Source: DASUNQ01 sp035536455
GTDB lineage: Bacteria > Acidobacteriota > Thermoanaerobaculia > Multivoradales > UBA5704
Reading direction: 5' to 3'
Assembly (NCBI GenBank): GCA_035536455.1
Contig: DATLOC010000075.1
Coordinates: 1 to 64,000 of the forward strand
Length of the DNA: 64,000 nucleotides
The number at the start of each line of letters is the position of its first letter. Position 1 is the first letter of the stretch. Below the pieces are notes generated by a model. That model made no database searches and was not told where the DNA came from. It saw only the letters and a list, made by a program, of their open reading frames with translations. Shown here in pieces: positions 20,567 through 29,267 of the stretch. The position numbers and the translations under genes were made by a program.

Positions 20567-21540
20567 GCCCCCGCCTCTCCGCCGCCGCCAGCCTGCGCCG
20601 CGGCGCGGCCAGCCTGCGCGCCAACTTCGGCCTGGTCTGGCTCAACGCGGTCGGCCTGCTGCTGCTCTCGCTCCTCACCGCGGCCGGCGTCCTGCTGCCG
20701 ATGCTGGCGCTCGGCTTTGACCTCCGCGCCGCCTACGACGTGCTGGTCGAGAGCGACTTCGCGCCGCTGGTCCAGGAGCTGCCGTCGCGGCTGGAGGCGC
20801 TGACTCCGGCCGTCGCCGGCGCGCTGCTCGGCGCGCTGGCGCTCTGGACGCTGGCCTTCCTCGTTTACTGCTGGTTTCTGGCCGGCACCTACGGCGTCCT
20901 CATCGCCGCCGACCGCCAGGCGCTGCCGGGGCCGCCGCGCGGCCGCCTCGCCTTCCGCACCTTCAGCGGCCGCGACTTCGCCGGCTGGGCCGGGCGTTAC
21001 GTCTGGCGCTACTTCTGGGTGCTCAACGTCCTGCTCTTCCTGGCCACGCCGCTACTCGTCGCGCTGGCGGTGTGGGTCGCGCTCACCGCCTACGGCGCCC
21101 AGCGCTGGGGCGTGGCCGCCGGAGTGGGGTTCGGCTGCGGCGGCGCCCTGCCGGTGGGCTTCCTCTTCCTCCTCTTCCTGGTCTGGACCTGGGGCGCGAT
21201 GGCCGACGCGGCGCGCGAGGGGTCGGGGGTCTGGGCGGCCATCCGCCACGGGCTGAGGGTGGTCGGCCGGCGGCCGGGGCCATGCTTCCTGCTCGCGCTG
21301 CTCTTCATGCTGATTACCCTGCTGGAGGCCGGAGTGGTGCTGCTGCCGGCGAGCCTGGCGATCCAGGCCCTGACCGAGGCGCGCTCGGCCGTGCGCGCCG
21401 GGGCGCTCCTCTCGCTCAACGCCGTCCAGTGGCTGGCGAACGCGGTGATCTCGACGCTCTTCGCCGCCGCCTACGTGGCGCTCGTGCAGTCCGAGCTGCG
21501 GGTGGAGGCCCCCGCCCTGCCGCGGAGCGCCGCCGCGTGA
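20563..21540 (+). CDS. Polytopic membrane protein of unknown function
   Basis: The 325 residues contain about six hydrophobic segments (roughly 25-50, 85-110, 145-175, 185-215, 240-265, 285-310). No catalytic or transport motif is recognised. The GTG start overlaps the ATPase stop and the stop overlaps the start of the SpoIID lipoprotein, so it is part of that run of genes. Confidence 0.6.
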   Translation: MSPRLSAAASLRRGAASLRANFGLVWLNAVGLLLLSLLTAAGVLLPMLALGFDLRAAYDVLVESDFAPLVQELPSRLEALTPAVAGALLGALALWTLAFLVYCWFLAGTYGVLIAADRQALPGPPRGRLAFRTFSGRDFAGWAGRYVWRYFWVLNVLLFLATPLLVALAVWVALTAYGAQRWGVAAGVGFGCGGALPVGFLFLLFLVWTWGAMADAAREGSGVWAAIRHGLRVVGRRPGPCFLLALLFMLITLLEAGVVLLPASLAIQALTEARSAVRAGALLSLNAVQWLANAVISTLFAAAYVALVQSELRVEAPALPRSAAA

Positions 21541-23795
21541 GCGGAACCCTGCGCCGTGCCCGGCTCGCCGCCGGCCTCCTCGCCGCGGCGCTGGCCGCCG
21601 GCTGCGCCGGCTCGCCGCCGCCGGTCAAGACAAGCGAGCGCCGGCCGCCGCCGCCTCCCGCCGACCCCGCGCCGCTCCCCGAGCCGGTCGAGCCGGCGGT
21701 CCCCGCCGCGCCGCCGGCCGAGCCGCCGCCGGCGCCGCCCGGGACGCTCGCCGCGGGACCGGCGGTGCCCCTGGTGCTCAAGGTCGGGATCGCCAGCGAT
21801 CTCGCCAACCTGACCCTCCCCTGCTGCGAGGGGGAGGTGGTGGCCGAGTCCGCCGCGCCGGGGGAGAAGCGCTGGTCGATCTCCTCGCCCCTGCGCATCG
21901 AGCCGACGGCGGGGATCGCCGAGACGGGCAGCTACCGCATCCAGGTGGCGGCGCTGCGCGACGAGCGGCAGGCGCAGGAGCTGGCGCGGCGGCTGGAGCG
22001 GCAGACCGGCGTCAGCGGCGCCGCCCACTTCGACGCCAGCGTCGACCTCTACCGCGTGCGCATCGGCCGCTACGCGACGCGCGAGGAGGCCGACACGGCG
22101 CTGCGGCGCCTGACCGCCCGCGGCCTGGCCGGATCCTTCGTGGTCAGCGAGGGGGGACGGGTCTCCGACCCGGCGCTGCGCACCACGCAGGCGGGGCGGA
22201 CGGTGACCGTCCCCGGCCGCTGGCTCGCCGTCGAGGCCGCCGCCCGCAGCGGGCTTCGCTACGAAGGGCGGCGCTACCGCGGACGGCTCCTCGTCTATCT
22301 CAACGACCGCGGCACCCTCAACCTGATCAACGAGGTGTCGCTCGAGGACTACCTGCGCGGCGTCGTGCCGAGCGAGATGGGCCCCGAGGCCTATCCGCAG
22401 CTCGAGGCGCTCAAGGCGCAGGCGGTGGCCGCCCGCACCTACGCCCTGCGCACGCTCGGCGAGTTCGCGCGCGAGGGCTACGACATCTGCGCCACGCCGC
22501 GCTGCCAGGTCTACAAGGGGATGGAGGTCGAGCACCCGCTCTCCGACCGCGCCATCGCCGAGACCGCGGGCCAGGTGCTGCTCTACGAGGGGCGGCTGGT
22601 GGACGCCCTATACAGCTCGACCTGCGGCGGCCACACCGAGGACGGCCACGTCATTTTCCCGCTCAAGCAGGAGCCCTACCTGAAGGGCGTGCCGTGCGTC
22701 GAGGCCGGCGTGGCGCGCCTGCCCGGCGATCTCGCGGCGGGCGCGGCGTTTCCGGCCGGGATCACCGAGCGCCTGCTGCCGCCCTCGCCCGGCGTGGCGC
22801 CGGCGGCGGCCCTCGCCGCCCGGCTCGAGCACCTGGCGCTCCTCGCCGGCCTGCCGGTGCCGCGCGAGCGGCTGGCCTCGCTCGACCGGCGCGAGGTGCA
22901 GCGCTTCCTCACCGCGCTCTTCGACCTCGGGACCGAGACCCGCCTCTTCGTCGCCGCGCCGGACATCCCCTACCTCTTGCAGAACCCGCCGCCGGGCTGG
23001 AGCGAGGAGGACCTGCGGCGCGCCGCCTACCTGATGAAGAGCGGCCTGCTAACCGGCCCGCCCGACCAGGTGCTCGACGCCGGCGAGATCGAGCGAATGC
23101 TGCTGGGGCTCGCCGAGCTGCTCCACGTGGTGCGGCGGGAGGAGGCCTCGTACATGTCGCTCGGCCCGCGCGCGCTCACCGTGCGCTCGGGCAAGGAGCA
23201 CAAGACCTACGCGCTGCCCGACCGGCTCGTCACCTTCCGCCGCGTGGCGGGGCAGACGGCGGCGGCGCCGCTCGCGCTGGTGCCCGGCGACGGGCTCGAC
23301 CTCTACTGGCAGGGCGACGCGCTGGTCGCCCTGGTGCAGCAGGTGGAGCGCGAGGGCGTGGCCTTCGACCGCAGCAGCCGCTACAGCTCCTGGACGCGCT
23401 ATCGCAGCGACTCCGAGCTGGCGAAGTCGATCGACACCCGCCTGCCCGGCCTCGGCTTCCGCGACTTCGAGGTGCTGTCGCGCGGTGTCTCGGGGCGGGT
23501 GGGGAAGATCCGCATCCACGGGGCGAGCGGCGAGACGGCGGAGGTCGAGGGGCTGGCGGTGCGCTGGACGCTCGACATCCCCGACACGCTCTTCACCGCC
23601 CGTCGCCTGGAACCGCCGGGGCGCGAGGCCGGGTATCTCTTCAACGGCAAGGGGTGGGGGCACGGTGTGGGGCTCTGCCAGATCGGCTCTTACGGCATGG
23701 CCCAGCGCGGCCACGACTACCGCGAGATCCTGGAGCACTACTACACCGGCGCCGAGCTGGGGCGGGTGAAGCTGGTCGACACGCCCGGCACGTAG
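21537..23795 (+). CDS. SPOR- and SpoIID-domain lipoprotein
   Basis: A 752-residue protein starts at GTG with a lipoprotein signal ending LAAGC (Cys 23), then a Pro-rich linker. A SPOR domain follows (about 130-205, SYRIQVAALRDERQAQELA), and then a SpoIID/LytB-like region: NEVSLEDYLRGVVPSEM, KAQAVAARTYAL, SSTCGGHTED and, after a long insert, GWGHGVGLCQIGSYGMAQRG near 705. SpoIID is a lytic transglycosylase that cuts denuded glycan; SPOR domains bind the same denuded glycan at division sites. The pairing suggests septal peptidoglycan processing in a species with no sporulation genes in view. Confidence 0.85.
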   Translation: MSGTLRRARLAAGLLAAALAAGCAGSPPPVKTSERRPPPPPADPAPLPEPVEPAVPAAPPAEPPPAPPGTLAAGPAVPLVLKVGIASDLANLTLPCCEGEVVAESAAPGEKRWSISSPLRIEPTAGIAETGSYRIQVAALRDERQAQELARRLERQTGVSGAAHFDASVDLYRVRIGRYATREEADTALRRLTARGLAGSFVVSEGGRVSDPALRTTQAGRTVTVPGRWLAVEAAARSGLRYEGRRYRGRLLVYLNDRGTLNLINEVSLEDYLRGVVPSEMGPEAYPQLEALKAQAVAARTYALRTLGEFAREGYDICATPRCQVYKGMEVEHPLSDRAIAETAGQVLLYEGRLVDALYSSTCGGHTEDGHVIFPLKQEPYLKGVPCVEAGVARLPGDLAAGAAFPAGITERLLPPSPGVAPAAALAARLEHLALLAGLPVPRERLASLDRREVQRFLTALFDLGTETRLFVAAPDIPYLLQNPPPGWSEEDLRRAAYLMKSGLLTGPPDQVLDAGEIERMLLGLAELLHVVRREEASYMSLGPRALTVRSGKEHKTYALPDRLVTFRRVAGQTAAAPLALVPGDGLDLYWQGDALVALVQQVEREGVAFDRSSRYSSWTRYRSDSELAKSIDTRLPGLGFRDFEVLSRGVSGRVGKIRIHGASGETAEVEGLAVRWTLDIPDTLFTARRLEPPGREAGYLFNGKGWGHGVGLCQIGSYGMAQRGHDYREILEHYYTGAELGRVKLVDTPGT

Positions 23796-23809
23796 GCCGG
23801 GCTACGGCG

Positions 23810-24499
23810 ATGCTGCCTCTGCACCGGGCGATTGACCACACGCTGCTGCGCCCCGACGCGACGCGGGCGGAGATCCGGCGGCTCCTCGACGAGGCCGCGG
23901 AGCACGAGTTCGCCTCGGTCTGCGTGCCGCCGGTCTGGGTGACGCTGGCGGCCGAGCGGCTGGCCGGCACGCCGGTGCGGGTGGGGACCGTCGTCGGCTT
24001 CCCGCTCGGCTACGTGCATCCCGAGGCGCGCCTCGCCGAGTCGCGCCGGGCGGTCGCCGACGGCGCGCAAGAGCTCGACACGGTCATCAACCTCTCCTGG
24101 CTCAAGGGGGGCGAGGACGAGCGCGTGCGCGCCGACCTCGCCGGCTGGGTGGGCGCCCTGCGCGCCGAGCGCGCGGGCCTGACGCTCAAGGTGATCCTGG
24201 AGACCGCGCTCCTGACCGACGAGGAGAAGCGGCGCGGCGCCCTCCTCGCGGCCGACGCCGGCGCCGACTTCGTCAAGACCTCCACCGGGTTCGGGCCGGG
24301 GGGCGCGACGGTCGCCGACGTCGCCCTCCTCGCCGCGACCGTCGACGAGCGGCTGGCGATCAAGGCCTCCGGCGGCATCCGCGACGCCGCCACCGCCCGC
24401 GCCCTCCTCGCCGCCGGCGCCACCCGCCTGGGCACTTCCAGCGGCGTGGCGATCCTGCGCAAGGCGGCGGCCGCCCCCGATCAGAAGATCAGCGCGTAA
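23810..24499 (+). CDS. deoC: Deoxyribose-phosphate aldolase
   Basis: The 229-residue enzyme opens with IDHTLLRPDATRAEI, has the Schiff-base lysine in DFVKTSTGF (about residue 158) and a second lysine in IKASGGIR. It cleaves 2-deoxyribose-5-phosphate to glyceraldehyde-3-phosphate and acetaldehyde in nucleoside catabolism. ATG at 23810, 14 nt after the SpoIID gene. Its 3' end overlaps the oppositely oriented DUF5916 gene by 19 bp. Confidence 0.92.
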   Translation: MLPLHRAIDHTLLRPDATRAEIRRLLDEAAEHEFASVCVPPVWVTLAAERLAGTPVRVGTVVGFPLGYVHPEARLAESRRAVADGAQELDTVINLSWLKGGEDERVRADLAGWVGALRAERAGLTLKVILETALLTDEEKRRGALLAADAGADFVKTSTGFGPGGATVADVALLAATVDERLAIKASGGIRDAATARALLAAGATRLGTSSGVAILRKAAAAPDQKISA

Positions 24500-26772
24500 C
24501 CGACTTTGAAGAACAGCGTGCGGTCGGCCTGCGTCAGGTCGGTCGTCTGGCTGTTGAGCGACGGCTCGCCGAAGTGGTTGTCCGCGTAGCCGAGGAAGAG
24601 CACCGTCTGCGGGTTGATCTTGTAGGAGAAGAGAAGCTGGTTGAAGAGGTGCCGGCTCTCGGGATCGACGCGCTGGAGGAACAGGGGGGCGTTGCGGTCG
24701 ACCTCGCGGTACTGCGTCACCAGCCGCACGAAGGTGCGGACGTTGAACTGCCAGGTCGCACGCAGGTCGCTGATGTTGGCGGTGAAGAGCTCGCCGTCCT
24801 CGACCTCGAGGCGCTGCCAGTTGTGGGCGAGCTGGAGCCGCAGGTGCTTGCCGACGTCGAAGCGGAAGGTCGGCTTGACGAAGACCTGGTCCGCGGCGCG
24901 GGTGTTGGCGAAGTCCACCGTGTCGCCGATCGACGAGTCGATCGTCATGAAAAGCCAGCTCGTCGGCCGCACCTCGCCATAGAACCAGAGGTACTTGTCG
25001 TCGAAGGTCTCGCCGTTGAAGTAGCGGTCGCCGCCTCCGAAACCCGTGTTGAAGAAGCTCTGGTAGGGGCCGTTGCCGAAGGCGTAGACCTCGGTGAAGC
25101 GGCGCAGCCGGTTGCCGTCGTGGTCCCAGGTGTCGTTGAACTGGCCGCCGACGTTGATGCGCGAGAAGCGCCCGCCCTCGTTGTAGAAGTAGCGCTCGAA
25201 CATCGCCTGCTCGCGGCGGAAGTCGACCTGCGGGATGAAGCCGAGGTCGACGCGCAGGCCGTCGCCCATGTCCTGGTGCAGGAAGTAGATCATCTTGTCG
25301 CGGTCGGTGTGCTGATAGACGGCGCGCACGCCGAAGTCGTCGAAGGTGTCGGCCGGCTGGCCGAAGTCGCGGGCCACGGCCAGCGGGTACTCGGTCTGCG
25401 AGCCGAGCAGCTCGATGCGCACCGCCTCTGTCCCCTTCCAGCGGAAGAGGGCGTCCACGCCGGCCACCCGGTTGTGGTAGCTGTCCCCCTCGCGCCCGGT
25501 GTAGAGGACGCCGATCGTCGAGGAGCCGGAGAGGTCGCGGCGGTAGCGCAGGATGGTCGAGGTGTTCTCCTCGTCGAGCGAGGTCAGGGCCGAGCCCTCG
25601 GCGCCGGGGATCAGGATGTTGCTCAGTCGGTCCTGCGCCACCACCAGCCCGACGGCGTTCTTCCCCTCCTTGCCGGTGAGCTTGAGCCCCCACTCGGGGT
25701 CCGCGATGTTGCGACTGTGGATCGCCTGGACGCGGGTGTCGAAGAGGTCCGCGCCCTCGAGGAAGAACGGCCGCTTCTCGGGAAAGAAGAGGGCGAACTG
25801 GGTGTTGACGTCGAGCTGCGCCGCGTCGGCCTCGACCTGCGAGAAGTCGGGGTTGAGCGCGCCGCTGAAGATCATGTTGGGCGTGATCCCCCAGCGCGCG
25901 CTCAAGCCGAGGTCGGAGTCGACGTTCCCCTCCTCGATGGCGCCGCCGGGGCTCTGGCGCGAGTCGGTGCGGCCGGCGGTGAGCGTCGGATCGAGCTCGA
26001 TGTTGCGCCCGGGCGTCACCCCTTCGATCCCCACCAACTTGGCCTCCTGGCAGAGGTAGCAGTTGACGCCGCGGACCTGCGGCACCAGCCCGATGCGCCG
26101 CCGCTGGTCGCGCGGGTGGATGCGCAGGGCGTCGATGCCCCAGATCTGGACGCCCTCGGCGCGCGGGAAGCGGAGCGAGGAGAAGGGGACCGCCAGCTCG
26201 ACGACATAGCCCTTCTCGGTCACCCGGCCCGAGGAGGTCCAGATGGTGTCCCAGGTGTCGTCTTCGTTGCCCGTTACCTCGTTCTGCAGGAGGTCCATCT
26301 GCACGCCGAGCGGGTTGATGAAGAACTCGAAGGCGCGGTTCTCGTCGTTGAAGGTGTCGAGCACGACGCCGACGAAGTCGTCCTGGAAGGCACCGTCGCG
26401 GTCGGTCAGGCGGGCGCGGATCGCCCCGGGCTCGGGGTCGAGCGCCTCGACCGCCACGTAGAGCTTCTCGGCGTCGTAGGTCATCCAGAAGCGGGTCTCG
26501 ACCTGCGGCTTGACGTTCTCGCTCGGCCAAGTCTCATAGGCCAGCTCGAAGGTGGGCTGCCCCTGCCAGGGCGCCTCGTCGAGGCGGCCGTCCACGGCGA
26601 TCGCGGCGTCGGTGCGCTGGATCTGGTAGGTGGGGCGCGCCGCCGGTGCCGCCGGCTCACCCTGGCGCGGCGCGGCAGCGGCCGGGCCGGTGCCGGCGAG
26701 CAGCGCCAGCGCGAGCGTCGTGGTGGTGGTGGCGGTGCCCCTCCGGCGCCTGGGTCCCTGCGAGTCCGTCAT
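24481..26772 (-). CDS. DUF5916 outer-membrane protein with CBM9-like domain
   Basis: The 763-residue product carries a signal peptide (about 1-34) and a CBM9-like beta domain (about 47-230: IAVDGRLDEAPWQ, TRFWMTYDAEKLYVAVEA). The DUF5916 region follows (about 240-760), rich in alternating hydrophobic strands and ending in KVGYALIF, as outer-membrane barrels do. Conserved landmarks are NPDFSQVEADAAQLDVN and FPEKRPFFLEGADLF. The family is common in Acidobacteriota and Bacteroidota; its cargo is unknown. A GGGAGGAG ribosome-binding site precedes the ATG. Confidence 0.8.
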   Translation of the reverse strand: MTDSQGPRRRRGTATTTTTLALALLAGTGPAAAAPRQGEPAAPAARPTYQIQRTDAAIAVDGRLDEAPWQGQPTFELAYETWPSENVKPQVETRFWMTYDAEKLYVAVEALDPEPGAIRARLTDRDGAFQDDFVGVVLDTFNDENRAFEFFINPLGVQMDLLQNEVTGNEDDTWDTIWTSSGRVTEKGYVVELAVPFSSLRFPRAEGVQIWGIDALRIHPRDQRRRIGLVPQVRGVNCYLCQEAKLVGIEGVTPGRNIELDPTLTAGRTDSRQSPGGAIEEGNVDSDLGLSARWGITPNMIFSGALNPDFSQVEADAAQLDVNTQFALFFPEKRPFFLEGADLFDTRVQAIHSRNIADPEWGLKLTGKEGKNAVGLVVAQDRLSNILIPGAEGSALTSLDEENTSTILRYRRDLSGSSTIGVLYTGREGDSYHNRVAGVDALFRWKGTEAVRIELLGSQTEYPLAVARDFGQPADTFDDFGVRAVYQHTDRDKMIYFLHQDMGDGLRVDLGFIPQVDFRREQAMFERYFYNEGGRFSRINVGGQFNDTWDHDGNRLRRFTEVYAFGNGPYQSFFNTGFGGGDRYFNGETFDDKYLWFYGEVRPTSWLFMTIDSSIGDTVDFANTRAADQVFVKPTFRFDVGKHLRLQLAHNWQRLEVEDGELFTANISDLRATWQFNVRTFVRLVTQYREVDRNAPLFLQRVDPESRHLFNQLLFSYKINPQTVLFLGYADNHFGEPSLNSQTTDLTQADRTLFFKVGYALIF

Positions 26773-26850
26773 GACGGCTCCTCCCGTGTTCGACGGGAGA
26801 TACCGCCCGCGGCGCGAAAGGTTTCACCCCGGGGGGCCCGAAGCACCCGA

Positions 26851-26887
26851 TTTACGGAAGATTTACGAGTGGTGACAGCGGTTTACG
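26851..26887 (-). promoter_or_regulatory. Three helically spaced TTTACG repeats upstream of the DUF5916 gene
   Basis: TTTACG occurs at 26851-26856, 26862-26867 and 26882-26887, with start-to-start spacings of 11 and 20 bp, close to one and two helical turns. The last copy overlaps the stop codon of the PIN-like gene. They lie about 80-115 bp before the DUF5916 start and could bind a regulator; no protein is assigned. Confidence 0.35.
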
Positions 26888-27365
26888 AGGGGGCGGCTTC
26901 CTCGAGGTGGCGCACCCAGAGGGCGCCGGCCTGGCGGGCGCGCAGGGCGAGGCGCCGGCTGGTCGTCCAGAGGGCCGTGCGCTCGCGCTCGGCGAGGGCG
27001 ACGTAGAAAGCCTCCTGGCCCCGCGGCTGGCCGAGGCGCTCGGCCCAGTCGAAGGCCTGGCGCGCCAGCGGGAGGTCCACCGGCACGCTCTCGATCCCCA
27101 GGGCGAAGAGGCGGGCGAGCGCTCCCTTCCCCTCGGCGCGGGAGAGAACCTTCTGCGCGACGCTCCGCCGCAGCGCCGCCACCGCTTCGCCGACCCAGAG
27201 GTCGGGGGCGATGAGCCGGGAGCCCTCTCGCCGCCAAGTCGCCAGCGCCTCGGCCGCCGCCGGCGCCCCCACCGCCGCCCGCACCGCCAAGTCCGAGTGG
27301 ACGACCAGCGGCCGCGACGGCGCGATCAGCAGCGCCGGGTCAACCTCCTCTTCGAGGGCGATCAC
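26883..27365 (-). CDS. Degenerate PIN-domain protein (VapC-like)
   Basis: A protein of 160 residues follows the PIN fold: LVVHSDLAVRAAV at the first strand, APDLWVGEAVAAL (conserved Glu kept), QEAFYVALAERERTALWTTSRRLA at the end. Of the usual acidic triad or quartet, the first Asp position is His/Ser, the YDA aspartate is Glu/Gln and the TaD aspartate is Ser. RNase activity is therefore doubtful. No antitoxin gene adjoins it; it overlaps the upstream membrane-protein gene by 4 bp (GTGA). Confidence 0.6.
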   Translation of the reverse strand: MIALEEEVDPALLIAPSRPLVVHSDLAVRAAVGAPAAAEALATWRREGSRLIAPDLWVGEAVAALRRSVAQKVLSRAEGKGALARLFALGIESVPVDLPLARQAFDWAERLGQPRGQEAFYVALAERERTALWTTSRRLALRARQAGALWVRHLEEAAPS

Positions 27366-27997
27366 CGGGGAAGTCTAGCCCGTCGCGTCCAGAGGGAGAG
27401 CAGGAGGTGGGCCGGGAGGTAGAGGAGGAGCGGGTAGAGGAGCATCAGCGCCAGGACGTAGTGCTCCGCCTGGAGCCACCGCTGCTCGATCCCGAAAGGG
27501 TCCCAGACCCAGTTGAGGTTGCGCGCCGGATCGGTCAGGAGGAGGGTCGCCGGCAGCAGGAAGCAGGTGAGCGCCGTCTGCAGCCAGAACCCCCGGCGGT
27601 CGTAGCCCAGCCGCCGCACGCCCCAGATAAGAAGCGGCGGCAGCGCCATGTGGAACAGCGACAGCGACCGGATCCAGAGCGGCTCGGCGGCGTTGAACAT
27701 GTACTCCGTCCCGCCGATCGGATGGTGCCCGGTCAGGAGCGCACCGAGGAAGTCCACCGTCCAGAACACCTGCACCAGCAGCACCCCCACCGCCTGCGCC
27801 GAGAGCAGCAGCGGGCTCTCGATCCAGAGCGCCACCCCGACGAGGATGTTCGCCACGTCGCAGAGCCAGAAGAAGTTCTCCAGGCCGCTGTTCCGCCAGA
27901 CCGCCGGCACCCACACCGCCAGCCAGGCGGTGTAGAGGAGCTTCAGCCAGAGGGGGATGCGCCGTTCGCGCGGGCCTTTGCCGCCGCCGGTCTGCAC
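27362..27997 (-). CDS. Conserved membrane protein of unknown function
   Basis: The 211 residues contain five or six hydrophobic segments and conserved-looking polar turns (HHPIGGTEYMF, LNWVWDPFG). Similar proteins annotated only as membrane-associated occur in Acidobacteriota and Myxococcota. The GTG start is chosen because a -10 element lies 6 nt upstream. Confidence 0.6.
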   Translation of the reverse strand: MQTGGGKGPRERRIPLWLKLLYTAWLAVWVPAVWRNSGLENFFWLCDVANILVGVALWIESPLLLSAQAVGVLLVQVFWTVDFLGALLTGHHPIGGTEYMFNAAEPLWIRSLSLFHMALPPLLIWGVRRLGYDRRGFWLQTALTCFLLPATLLLTDPARNLNWVWDPFGIEQRWLQAEHYVLALMLLYPLLLYLPAHLLLSLWTRRARLPR

Positions 27998-28003
27998 CAG
28001 GGG

Positions 28004-28009
28004 AGTCTA
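28004..28009 (-). promoter_or_regulatory. -10 element TAGACT for a leaderless minus-strand transcript
   Basis: On the minus strand TAGACT is followed by exactly 6 nt and the GTG start at 27997, with no ribosome-binding site in between. Confidence 0.45.
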
Positions 28010-28118
28010 TGGCCGCTTCCGCTCCGAAGCCCCCGCGCGGTAGCATCCGAGACTCCGCGCCCAGGGGTGGGAGCACCGCGGGGGGCGTGGGATCCTCGCG
28101 CCAGGGAGGCCGTCGATT

Positions 28119-29267
28119 TTGGACTTCTCGTTCACGCCGGAGCAGCGCGCCATCCAGGAGACGGCGCGGGAGTTCGCGCGGCAGGAGGTGGACCCGCTCG
28201 TCGATGAGATCGACGAGAGCCAGCGCTTCCCGCGCGAGGTGATGGCGAAGGCCGGGGAGCTCGGCTTCCTCGGTGTGCTCTTCCCCGAGGAGTACGGCGG
28301 CGCCGGGCTGGGGTACGTCGAGTACGTCATCGTCGTCACCGAGCTGTCCAAGGTGGACCCCTCGGTCGGAATCAGCGTCGCCGCCCACAACTCACTCTGC
28401 AGCAACCACATCTACCGCTTCGGCACCGAGGAGCAGCGGCAGCGCTGGCTCACCCCGCTGGCCAAGGGGGAGAAGATCGGCGCCTGGAGCCTGACCGAGC
28501 CGGGCGCCGGCTCCGACGCCGCTGGCACCCGTACCCGCGCCGAGCGGCGCGACGGCGGCTGGGTTCTCAACGGCGCCAAGACCTTCACCACCCACGGCTC
28601 GGTGGGCGACGTCTGCGTCGTCTTCGCCGTCACCGACCCCGACGGCCCCCGCAACCGCAACATCTCCGCCTTCGTCCTCGACAAGGGGATGGACGGCTTT
28701 CGCCCGGGCAAGAAGGAGAACAAGCTCGGCATCCGCGCCTCCGACACCGCCGAGGTGGTGATGGAGGACTGCTTCGTCGGCGAGGACCGCCTGCTCGGCG
28801 CGCCCGGCGAGGGCTTCCGCCAGGCGATGGAGGTGCTCGACGGCGGCCGCATCTCGATCGCCGCGCTCGGCCTCGGCACCGCGATCGGCGCCTTCGACGC
28901 CTCCGTCGCCTACTCGAAGGAGCGCGAGCAGTTCGGCCAGCCGATCGCGTCGTTCCAGGCGATCCAGTTCGCGCTCGCCGAGATGGCGACCCGCATCGCC
29001 GCCGCCGAGATCCTGACCTACGCCGCCGCCGAGGCGCTCGATCGCGGCCAGAAGGTGACGCGCATCGCCTCCGAGGCCAAGCTCTACGCCGGCGAGGCCG
29101 CGGTCTTCTGCGCCGAGCGCGGCGTGCAGATCCACGGCGGCTACGGCTTCATCAAGGACTACCGCGCCGAGAAGTACTTCCGCGACTGCAAGATCTGCAC
29201 GATCGGCGAGGGGACGAGCGAGATCCAGCGCCTGGTAATCGCCCGCCAGCTCCTGAAGAAGGGTTGA
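28119..29267 (+). CDS. Acyl-CoA dehydrogenase (short-chain type)
   Basis: The 382-residue flavoenzyme begins at TTG (MDFSFTPEQ), with AGGGAGG 8 nt upstream. It has the family patterns GAWSLTEPGAGSDA (FAD/substrate block), DRLLGAPGEGF and QIHGGYGFIKDY, ending IGEGTSEIQRLVIARQLL. The catalytic Glu is expected in the YGF region's neighbour segment. It oxidises a saturated short-chain acyl-CoA to the 2-enoyl-CoA, passing electrons to ETF. It is the first gene of an operon with meaB and the epimerase, pointing to propionyl/branched-chain acyl-CoA catabolism. Confidence 0.92.
   Translation: MDFSFTPEQRAIQETAREFARQEVDPLVDEIDESQRFPREVMAKAGELGFLGVLFPEEYGGAGLGYVEYVIVVTELSKVDPSVGISVAAHNSLCSNHIYRFGTEEQRQRWLTPLAKGEKIGAWSLTEPGAGSDAAGTRTRAERRDGGWVLNGAKTFTTHGSVGDVCVVFAVTDPDGPRNRNISAFVLDKGMDGFRPGKKENKLGIRASDTAEVVMEDCFVGEDRLLGAPGEGFRQAMEVLDGGRISIAALGLGTAIGAFDASVAYSKEREQFGQPIASFQAIQFALAEMATRIAAAEILTYAAAEALDRGQKVTRIASEAKLYAGEAAVFCAERGVQIHGGYGFIKDYRAEKYFRDCKICTIGEGTSEIQRLVIARQLLKKG

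Noticed and set aside
26881..26895. A 15-base match (GTTTACGAGGGGGCG) with the complement of about 49255-49272
   Set aside because: A few 15-base matches are expected by chance in 64 kb of biased sequence; one copy lies over a stop codon and the contexts differ.
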